A program made the position numbers and the translations under genes. A stretch of DNA of 7,434 nucleotides from JACVRW01 sp040509755 (GTDB lineage: Bacteria > Actinomycetota > Thermoleophilia > Solirubrobacterales > Thermoleophilaceae): contig JBEVKF010000086.1 of assembly GCA_040509755.1 (NCBI GenBank), positions 1-7,434 of the forward strand. Reading direction: 5' to 3'. Shown one piece after another: positions 1-5,747 of the stretch. Position 1 is the first letter of the stretch; every line of letters begins with the position of its first letter. The notes beneath the pieces were generated by a model. That model saw nothing but the letters and a program-made list of their open reading frames with translations, was not told the DNA's origin and did no database searches.

Positions 1-1
1 C

Positions 2-373
2 TCCGGCAATCCGGTCTTGCAGGCCCGGACGTTCGGCTTCTTCGCGACGGACGAGGGCCTTGCGGAGATCAAGACCTACGCGGACGGCATCGGGCCGTGG
101 AAGGTGTACATCATCCCGACGACCGGCTCAGGGGGCGGGGACGTCAAGCCGCCCACCGACCTGATCCAGCGTGCGCATGCGCACGGCCTGGTGATCCACA
201 CGTGGACCTTCCGGGACGACGCGTTCCCGACCGGCTACCCCGGTGGGCCTGCCGAGGAGTATCTCGCCTTCTACAGGCTGGGGATCGACGGCGTGTTCTC
301 TGACTTCCCCGACACGGCGCTGACGGCGCGCGAGCTGTTCAGGCTCGAACAGGACCCGGCGTACGACTTCTAG
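2..373 (+). CDS. Glycerophosphodiester phosphodiesterase, GlpQ type (3' part only)
   Basis: The reading frame is open from the window edge, so this is the C-terminal ~123 residues of a longer protein. Enzymes of this family hydrolyse glycerophosphodiesters (deacylated phospholipids) to sn-glycerol-3-phosphate and an alcohol, on a TIM-barrel fold. The visible part fits the last barrel strands of GlpQ-like members: a strand VYIIPTTG, a helix ending AHAHGLVIH, the conserved HTWTFRDD segment (compare HPYT.R.D in E. coli GlpQ), then GIDGVFSDFPDTA close to the C-terminus. The catalytic His/Glu residues and any signal peptide lie upstream, outside the window. GlpQ-type enzymes are often exported, but that cannot be checked here. 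It is convergent with the hydrolase at 370-1163 and overlaps its stop codon. The product would feed the same glycerol-3-phosphate pool as the glpK gene downstream, although the two are not in one transcript. Family call is firm; substrate is inferred. Confidence 0.85.
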   Translation, partial: SGNPVLQARTFGFFATDEGLAEIKTYADGIGPWKVYIIPTTGSGGGDVKPPTDLIQRAHAHGLVIHTWTFRDDAFPTGYPGGPAEEYLAFYRLGIDGVFSDFPDTALTARELFRLEQDPAYDF

Positions 374-1163
374 AGCTCGGAAGACCACCCGACGATCAGC
401 TCCGCCGTCTCGAGCGGGATGTCGAGCTGGGGGCAATGGCCGATGCCCTCCAGCTCGACCCAGTCGGCGTGGGGGAGCCAGTCGTCGCGGTAGCGCGCGG
501 CGGCCGAGGGCCACGGCAGCAGCTTGTCGTCGGTTCCCCAGAGAATCCGCACGGGGCAGGCGATGCGCTCCGCATCGAGGCTCCAGCCTGCGCGGCTCGC
601 GTACTCGAGCAGAGGGACGGCCGCGTCGCAGCTCGCAGCTCCGAACATCAGGTGGGCTAGCAGCTCCGCGGGGATGTGCTCGTAGTTGGTGGCGATGTAC
701 TGCGTCGCTCGGCGCCGACCCTCCGGCGACGCCACGATCGCCTCCGCATGCGGGGCCGCGGTCTTCAGCAGCTCCTGCATGGTCGTGAAGTGGGCGAGCG
801 AGCCGCCGAAGGACCGGTCGCCGCGCGCCCAGCCGCCGGCGGGTGCAAGCGCCACCACCGACTCGGCCCGGCCGCGGGCGGCGAGCTGCAGCGAGAGGTA
901 GCCGCCAAGCGAGTGCCGACGATGTGCGCGGTCTCGAAGCCCGCGTCGTCCATCGCTCGCTCGACCGCATCGATGAGCAGGGTTTCGCCGGCCTCATCGT
1001 CGAGTGGAGGCCCGCCGGCGTGGCCGAGCAGGGTCGGGGCGAGCACGCCGTGATGGCGCTCGAGCTGCGGCAGCACGAGCTCCCAGGTCCTCCAGGTGTC
1101 GGTGAAGCCATGCAGGCATACGAGTGGCGGCCCGGAGCCGCCACGGTGCAGCGGGGTGAACAT
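370..1163 (-). pseudogene. Alpha/beta hydrolase, frameshifted at the nucleophile elbow
   Basis: Two minus-strand reading frames join into one alpha/beta-hydrolase of about 264 residues if a single base is restored near position 914. The upstream frame starts at ATG 1163 with AGGTG about 8 nt before it. It carries the oxyanion-hole motif LHGFTDTW (H18-G19) and runs to HIVG (residue 83). There it leaves frame and becomes low-complexity. Restoring one base gives G-(N/H/D/Y)-SLGGYLSLQLAARG, the canonical Gly-X-Ser-X-Gly elbow, and continues into the downstream frame. That frame holds the acid-residue loop WGTDDK (around residues 212-213) and the catalytic-His segment GIGHCPQLDIP (His243). Because the rest of the gene is intact and well conserved, a recent mutation or a sequencing/assembly error is likelier than old decay. 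The substrate cannot be told from sequence. Alternative starts in frame are ATG 1211 and TTG 1250. It is transcribed away from the small ORF at 1268. Confidence 0.8.
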
Positions 1164-1231
1164 CGATGGCACCTGCCGGAGGCTAATGCGGTGCGGTGCA
1201 AGAGCCGCCATGCCAAATCGCGCCAACCCCC

Positions 1232-1247
1232 TTGCCACAGAAGGCAA
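1232..1247. promoter_or_regulatory. Small dyad in the divergent intergenic gap
   Basis: TTGCC-N6-GGCAA is a perfect 5-bp inverted repeat in the 104-bp gap between the divergent starts at 1163 (-) and 1268 (+). Its position between two opposing genes suits an operator. The arms are short and no regulator gene is visible, so this is a weak call. I could not place convincing -35/-10 boxes in this gap on either strand. Confidence 0.22.
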
Positions 1248-1267
1248 CAAGCGGGACCATTTACGCA

Positions 1268-1414
1268 GTGAGCCTGGACGGTCCCTCGCGACGGATCATC
1301 TCGGAGCCGGTTGAGCCACCGGCGGTCGTGCAGGTGCCGCTTCCGCAGGAGAAGGAGCCGTGTCCGGACCCCCGTGAGCCGGCCCATGCGCCCGAGCTCG
1401 CGGGGCCCTCGTGA
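1268..1414 (+). CDS. Small Pro/Glu-rich protein, translationally coupled
   Basis: This is a predicted 48-residue protein from GTG 1268. It starts VSLDGPSRRIISEPVEPP and continues as a disordered, proline- and glutamate-rich tail (PQEKEPCPDPREPAHAPEL). I recognise no domain. Support for coding: its TGA stop overlaps the GTG start of the next gene in a GTGA 4-nt overlap, typical of coupled genes. About 40 of 48 codons end in G or C. A basic residue pair followed by a 'xIIxEPVE' stretch and a Pro-rich tail resembles, from memory, short proteins seen in actinobacterial genomes. The Shine-Dalgarno match is weak (GCGGGA about 11 nt upstream). An in-frame GTG at 1196 would add 24 residues, but they look less protein-like. 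Function unknown; it may act with the membrane protein encoded next. Confidence 0.5.
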   Translation: MSLDGPSRRIISEPVEPPAVVQVPLPQEKEPCPDPREPAHAPELAGPS

Positions 1415-2088
1415 GCGACACCCTGGTCGTTCCAACTCCGCTGTACGGGCTGCGGACCTGGACCGTGGTCGGCGAGGCCGGCGCCGAGCGGCTCGCGGGC
1501 CCTCACCAGCGCGCCACCTGGCCGCCGGGCGGAGCCTGGCTGAAGGCAACGTGTGCCCGATCGTCGGGCCATGAGCCCCCGGCCGCGGGCTGCGACTGCG
1601 GTGTTCACGCATGGCATCCGTCGCGGCGCTTTGCCCGCCGGGTGCTCGCGTTCCGGCGCGATGTCCCCGGCATCGTCGAGGCCCGCGGGGCGATCGAGGT
1701 CCACGAGGACGGCTTTCGCGCCGAGCTGGCGCGGCCGTACGTCCTCTTCCTAGCCCCTCGCGGGAACGCCCGTCTGGTCGAGCGCCTGGCGGAGGCTTAC
1801 CGCGCGGAGGTCGTCGAGGTCGATGGCGCCGGCGCCGTGCTGGCATTCTGCCGAGAGCGCGGGCTCGGGCTGGATGAGTCGACCGTGGCGGAGCTGCTGG
1901 GGCCGGTGGTGGCCGAGGAGCGCCGGCGGACCCGGCGCGCAAGGACACGAAGGGACGCCCTCCGGCTCGTTGCCGTGGTGGCGGTTTCGGCGCTGCTGGT
2001 CGTTGTCGGCCTGGAGGTCGTCAAGGACCCGCCCGGCGAACGGGTGATTCACGGCCGCACGGGCGAGATCCACATCAACTCGCGCTAG
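1411..2088 (+). CDS. Single-pass membrane protein with N-terminal Cys/His motif, function unknown
   Basis: This is a 225-residue protein of no family I can name. Residues 11-70 form a compact N-terminal module. It has a YGLRTWTVV strand, then a Trp-Pro-Pro-Gly segment, then a Cys/His cluster C48-x5-H54-x6-C61-x-C63 (ending CDCGVHAW), which could bind a metal such as zinc. Residues 103-148 look like an alternating strand/helix domain (PYVLFLAP, AEVVEVDGAGAVLAFC). A very basic stretch at 171-181 (RRRTRRARTRR) precedes one predicted transmembrane helix at about 184-204, followed by a 20-residue polar tail. By the positive-inside rule the N-terminal 180 residues would be cytoplasmic. There is no earlier start codon in this frame. 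The GTG start overlaps the stop of the small ORF (GTGA) and there is little Shine-Dalgarno sequence, so coupling is likely. The acyltransferase gene follows 50 nt later on the same strand. Confidence 0.78.
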   Translation: MSDTLVVPTPLYGLRTWTVVGEAGAERLAGPHQRATWPPGGAWLKATCARSSGHEPPAAGCDCGVHAWHPSRRFARRVLAFRRDVPGIVEARGAIEVHEDGFRAELARPYVLFLAPRGNARLVERLAEAYRAEVVEVDGAGAVLAFCRERGLGLDESTVAELLGPVVAEERRRTRRARTRRDALRLVAVVAVSALLVVVGLEVVKDPPGERVIHGRTGEIHINSR

Positions 2089-2138
2089 ATCCCGAATCGG
2101 GGGAGAAACCGTCCTCTCGTAGTGGGGTACCTGCTGGC

Positions 2139-3098
2139 ATGGGGGACGGACGAGTCAATCGCGCCATCGAGAAGGGCAGGGCGCACAGCATGGATATCAA
2201 GACGCGCGTACCGGAGCTTCGTGAGCGATTGCCGGAGCTACGTGAACGCGTGCCCGAGCTGACGGACGAGCTCAAACACCGCGGCAGCGAGCTGCGCAGC
2301 AAGGGCGCCGAGCTGCGCACGCAGGGCGGCGAACTGGCACGTCACTACGCCGAGATCGACGTCTCGTGGGCGAGGTGCAGCTATGCGAAGGCGGCGCGCT
2401 CGGCGCTGCTCTCATTCGGGCTCGGCCCGATGATCGACTGTTACGTACACAACCGCGTTGTTGGACGCGAGACCTTCGACACGCTCTCGCACCCGGTCGT
2501 CTTCGTGGCCAACCACTCGAGCCACCTCGACACGCCTACGATCCTGCGCGCGTTGCCGCGCAAGTGGCGCAGCCGCACGGCTGTGACAGCCGCGGCCGAC
2601 TACTTCTACAACAAGCGCTGGAAGGCGAGCGGCGTCGCCCTCCTGTTCAACACCGTGCCCCTGGGGCGCAAGGGCGGCGGCCTCGGCAGCGGCGCGACCG
2701 ATCACGTCGATCGCCTCATCGACGAGGACTGGAACCTCGTCATGTTCCCCGAGGGCACCCGCTCGCGCGACGGCAAGATCGGCAAGGTCCACTCCGGCGC
2801 CGCGGTGATCGCGGCACATCACGGCATCGACATCGTCCCGATCTACATCAGCGGGACCCATGAGGCGATGCCGCCCGGCAAGAACTGGCCGCAGCGGATC
2901 CCGGGCCGCTTCTTCTCGCGCCGCCACGAGGTGGAGGTGCGCTTCGGCGCTCCGATCCGGCCCCGCAGCGCCGAGGACCGGCATGAGGTGATGGATGAGG
3001 TGCGTGCTTTTTGGAGCCGCAAGGGCCTCGCACCCGCGCCAGTGGCCGAGCCGGAGGAAGCGCTCGACCGAGACGAAGCGCTCGCCGCGGCGCTGTAG
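2139..3098 (+). CDS. 1-acyl-glycerol-3-phosphate acyltransferase family (PlsC/LPLAT) with repeat extension
   Basis: This is a lysophospholipid acyltransferase-like protein of 319 residues. Family members transfer an acyl chain to lysophosphatidate or a related acceptor at the inner face of the membrane. The four family motifs are present. Motif I is the catalytic HX4D (NHSSHLD, His126 and Asp131). Motif II lies around 169-178 (LFNTVPLGRK). Motif III is FPEGTRSRDG (203-212), binding the glycerol phosphate. Motif IV is VPIYISGTHEAMP (233-245). Residues 23-67 are an unusual heptad-repeat helix placed before the catalytic domain (see the repeat entry). A C-terminal acidic/Ala tail (about 300-319) follows. 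The start is uncertain. ATG 2139 has only a weak GGGG upstream; ATG 2190 (Met18) has CAGGG 8 nt before it and would give 302 residues, keeping all repeats. The acceptor could be another lysolipid. The gene is probably co-transcribed with 1411-2088. Confidence 0.88.
   Translation: MGDGRVNRAIEKGRAHSMDIKTRVPELRERLPELRERVPELTDELKHRGSELRSKGAELRTQGGELARHYAEIDVSWARCSYAKAARSALLSFGLGPMIDCYVHNRVVGRETFDTLSHPVVFVANHSSHLDTPTILRALPRKWRSRTAVTAAADYFYNKRWKASGVALLFNTVPLGRKGGGLGSGATDHVDRLIDEDWNLVMFPEGTRSRDGKIGKVHSGAAVIAAHHGIDIVPIYISGTHEAMPPGKNWPQRIPGRFFSRRHEVEVRFGAPIRPRSAEDRHEVMDEVRAFWSRKGLAPAPVAEPEEALDRDEALAAAL
2205..2267 (+). repeat. Three imperfect 21-bp tandem units encoding heptads
   Basis: Three in-frame 21-bp units (starting 2205, 2226, 2247) encode RVPELRE, RLPELRE and RVPELTD within the acyltransferase N-terminus. 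They are followed by three further heptads of another type: HRGSELR, SKGAELR and TQGGELA. The Glu-Leu pairs fall at residues 26, 33, 40, 51, 58 and 65, a 7-7-11-7-7 spacing that keeps leucines on one face of a helix. Codon differences between units (for example gag-ctt, gag-cta, gag-ctg) show the protein pattern is kept while the DNA drifts, so this is an old, selected repeat rather than a fresh slippage product. Confidence 0.75.
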
Positions 3099-3116
3099 TT
3101 CGAGCCGCCCACACCG

Positions 3117-3136
3117 TCGGCGTTGCAAAGCGCCGA
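3117..3136. promoter_or_regulatory. Candidate operator dyad over the dhaK -35 box
   Basis: TCGGCG-N8-CGCCGA is a perfect 6-bp inverted repeat, and the putative -35 hexamer TTGCAA (3123-3128) lies inside its 8-nt spacer. A protein bound here would block RNA polymerase, as expected for a substrate-responsive repressor of a kinase operon. Alternatively it is a weak hairpin ending the acyltransferase transcript, but no T-run follows it. No regulator gene is present in the window. GC-rich DNA makes chance dyads common, so confidence is modest. Confidence 0.35.
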
Positions 3137-3150
3137 GCGCCCGGTATACG
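3123..3150 (+). promoter_or_regulatory. Candidate sigma70-type promoter for dhaK
   Basis: TTGCAA (3123-3128), a 16-nt spacer, and TATACG (3145-3150) form a reasonable housekeeping promoter in the 94-bp gap after the acyltransferase gene. Each box matches four of six consensus positions, and TATA is conspicuous in this GC-rich DNA. Transcription would begin near 3157, leaving a leader of about 35 nt with the strong GGAGGAG ribosome site (3180-3186) of dhaK. Confidence 0.45.
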
Positions 3151-3192
3151 TTCTTCACCCGGCAAGCACCGCATCGAGTGGAGGAGACCTAA

Positions 3193-4191
<999 letters not shown>

Positions 4192-4201
4192 GGCCGCGGC
4201 C

Positions 4202-4840
4202 TTGAGCATCACCGAGACAAAGATCCGCGACTGGATCCACGCCTACGCGGGCGAGATAGCCGAGCACCGTGTCGAGCTGGTCAAGCTCGACACGGCCATC
4301 GGGGACGGCGACCACGGCACCAACATGGATCGCGGCATGCGCAAGGCGGTCGAGAAGCTCGACGGCGAAGAGGGCAAGGACATCGGAGCGTTGCTGAAAG
4401 GCGTGGGCATGGCGCTGGTGTCGAGCGTCGGCGGCGCCGCGGGCCCCCTCTACGGGACGCTGTTCCTGCAGATGGGGACCGCGTCCGCCGGCAGGGAGGA
4501 GCTCGACCTGGCGGGCTGGACCGAAGCGCTCGAGGCCGGCGTCAAGGGCGTCCAGGCCCGCGGCAAGGCCCAGCCGGATGACAAGACGATGATCGACGCG
4601 CTGCTCCCGGCACTCGAGGCGCTGAAGGCCGCGGGCGATGACGGCGCGGAGCTCGGTGACGCCCTGCGCCGCTCGGCAGACGCGGCGGCGGAGGGTATGC
4701 GCGCGACCATCCCGCTCGAGGCGCGCAGGGGCCGCGCGAGCTATCTGGGGCCACGCAGCGTCGGGCATCAGGATCCGGGCGCCACCTCGTCGCAGCTGCT
4801 GCTCGAGGTGGCGGCGACGACGTTCGGCGGGCCCGCCTGA
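4202..4840 (+). CDS. dhaL: Dihydroxyacetone kinase subunit DhaL
   Basis: DhaL is the nucleotide-binding subunit that phosphorylates the dihydroxyacetone held by DhaK. The 212-residue protein has the three magnesium-binding aspartates D30, D35 and D37 in LDTAIGDGDHGTNMDRG, exactly as numbered in E. coli DhaL. It also has the nucleotide loop SSVGGAAGPLYGTLF (74-88), DDKTMIDAL (126-134), RGRASYLG (176-183) and the closing DPGATSS (191-197). In PTS-type systems DhaL keeps a bound ADP that is recharged by DhaM; in ATP-type kinases ATP is used directly. No DhaM follows here, so the phosphate source is open. The start is TTG 4202. The only ribosome site is TGAGG overlapping the dhaK stop (TGA 4189-4191), so translation is probably coupled to dhaK. 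After its stop come 142 nt that hold the glpF promoter. Confidence 0.94.
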   Translation: MSITETKIRDWIHAYAGEIAEHRVELVKLDTAIGDGDHGTNMDRGMRKAVEKLDGEEGKDIGALLKGVGMALVSSVGGAAGPLYGTLFLQMGTASAGREELDLAGWTEALEAGVKGVQARGKAQPDDKTMIDALLPALEALKAAGDDGAELGDALRRSADAAAEGMRATIPLEARRGRASYLGPRSVGHQDPGATSSQLLLEVAATTFGGPA

Positions 4841-4899
4841 GGCGCCCGGCCCGGGGTGTCGAAAACCTCCGCATCACGCGCACGATTTGCTTCATCCGA

Positions 4900-4956
4900 A
4901 GTCCGGTTTGACATGTTGCGAGCGGCAGGACTAGGCTGGCGCGCGCTGAGTCCGGT
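4900..4956. repeat. Direct repeat AGTCCGGT flanking the glpF promoter
   Basis: Two exact copies of AGTCCGGT lie at 4900-4907 and 4949-4956, 49 bp apart. One copy touches the -35 box from upstream and the other sits just downstream of the -10 box. A regulator bound at both could enclose the promoter. With only 8-bp copies in GC-rich DNA, chance is possible. Confidence 0.35.
4908..4937 (+). promoter_or_regulatory. Candidate promoter for glpF-glpK
   Basis: A perfect TTGACA -35 box (4908-4913), an 18-nt spacer and TAGGCT (4932-4937, a -10 of the actinobacterial TAGG-T kind) lie in the dhaL-glpF gap. Transcription from about 4944 would leave a leader near 40 nt. This suggests glpF-glpK can be transcribed separately from dhaKL. 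I see no clear terminator after dhaL, so read-through from dhaK is also possible. Confidence 0.55.
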
Positions 4957-4961
4957 AGTCC

Positions 4962-4979
4962 AAGGAGAGGAAGGAGAGG
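4962..4979 (+). promoter_or_regulatory. Tandem duplicated ribosome binding site of glpF
   Basis: AAGGAGAGG occurs twice back to back (4962-4970 and 4971-4979). Each copy contains an AAGGAG Shine-Dalgarno core. The second core sits 6 nt before TTG 4983, the correct distance for initiation. The first is too far to serve that start directly but could act as a standby site. The site fixes the TTG start: the in-frame TAG at 4956-4958 excludes anything further upstream. Confidence 0.7.
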
Positions 4980-4982
4980 CTC

Positions 4983-5699
4983 TTGAGCATCTTCGGAGCT
5001 GAGGTGATCGGGACGGCGCTCCTGATCCTGCTGGGAAATGGAGTCGTAGCCGGTGTCCTGCTTTCCCAATCGAAGGCTGAGAATGCGGGCTGGATCGTCA
5101 TAACTTTCGGCTGGGGCATGGCCGTCATGGTGGCTGTTTTTGCTGTTGGGCAGTTCAGCGGGGCGCATCTCAATCCCGCGATCACGATCGGGTTTGCTGT
5201 CATCGGCGACACCGAGTGGAGCGACGTGCCGGAGTACCTCGGCGGCGAGTTCGTCGGCGCTTTCATCGGCGCCACGCTCGTGTGGTTGTCATACCTGCCG
5301 CACTGGGGTGCCACCGAGGATCCCGGACTCAAGCTCGCGTGCTACAGCACGGCGCCGGCGATCCGCAACACCGCCACCAACATCATCTGCGAGGTCGTAG
5401 GAACGTTCGTGCTCGTGTTCGGCGTGCTGGCGTTCTTCGCCAACCCCGACACGGCTGCGACCGGCCTCGGCGGCCTGCTCGTCGGCCTGCTGGTGCTCGC
5501 CATCGGGCTCTCGCTGGGTGGGCCAACGGGCTACGCGATCAACCCCGCGCGCGACCTCGGTCCGCGGATCATGCACGCGATCCTGCCGATCGCCGGCAAG
5601 GGGGACTCGGACTGGAGCTACGCATGGATCCCGGTGGTGGCGCCCCTAATCGGCGGCGTTCTCGGAGCGCTCGCCTTCGACGCGTTCTACCCCGGCTGA
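4983..5699 (+). CDS. glpF: Glycerol uptake facilitator, aquaglyceroporin
   Basis: GlpF is a membrane channel of the MIP family that lets glycerol and other small polyols diffuse into the cell. The 238-residue protein has six hydrophobic membrane helices and two half-helices with NPA motifs: SGAHLNPAITIG (NPA 64-66) and GPTGYAINPARDLGPR (NPA 187-189). Asp191 after NPAR marks the glycerol-conducting branch rather than water-only aquaporins. By alignment with E. coli GlpF the selectivity filter is Trp44, Gly175, Tyr184 and Arg190; Tyr replaces Phe200 of E. coli. It is shorter than E. coli GlpF (281 residues), a size common in Gram-positive relatives. The start is TTG 4983, supported by the duplicated AAGGAG site and an in-frame stop just upstream. 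glpK follows after 48 nt, so captured glycerol is trapped at once by phosphorylation; dihydroxyacetone for DhaKL may enter the same way (inference). Confidence 0.95.
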   Translation: MSIFGAEVIGTALLILLGNGVVAGVLLSQSKAENAGWIVITFGWGMAVMVAVFAVGQFSGAHLNPAITIGFAVIGDTEWSDVPEYLGGEFVGAFIGATLVWLSYLPHWGATEDPGLKLACYSTAPAIRNTATNIICEVVGTFVLVFGVLAFFANPDTAATGLGGLLVGLLVLAIGLSLGGPTGYAINPARDLGPRIMHAILPIAGKGDSDWSYAWIPVVAPLIGGVLGALAFDAFYPG

Positions 5700-5712
5700 T
5701 CGCCTTGCCGGA

Positions 5713-5743
5713 CACCTTGACCCAAGACCAAGACCGAAAGGTG
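5713..5743 (+). promoter_or_regulatory. Possible hairpin covering the glpK ribosome site
   Basis: CACCTT (5713-5718) is the exact complement of AAGGTG (5738-5743), which contains the glpK Shine-Dalgarno sequence. A 6-bp stem with a 19-nt loop would hide the ribosome site in the glpF-glpK spacer and could tune GlpK output relative to GlpF. The loop carries a CCAAGA tandem (5721-5732). The stem is short, so this may be chance. Confidence 0.3.
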
Positions 5744-5747
5744 CTTG

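Noticed and set aside
128..1948. 606-residue open frame on the minus strand
   Set aside because: It runs through the hydrolase out of frame and antisense to the phosphodiesterase and the 225-aa gene. Its product is Arg/Pro/Ala-rich low complexity with no motif, as expected from GC-rich DNA lacking stops.
2090..2102. CCCGA-A-TCGGG repeat after the 225-aa gene as a terminator
   Set aside because: The stem is only 4-5 bp with an almost absent loop and no following T-run; the next gene begins within 50 nt.
2412..3158. 248-residue open frame antisense to the acyltransferase
   Set aside because: Shadow of the acyltransferase gene, which has all four family motifs on the + strand.
4826..4837. 12-bp perfect palindrome GGCGGGCCCGCC at the end of dhaL as a terminator
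   Set aside because: It has no loop and no T-run and lies inside the last codons of dhaL; a chance product of GC-rich coding sequence is likelier.
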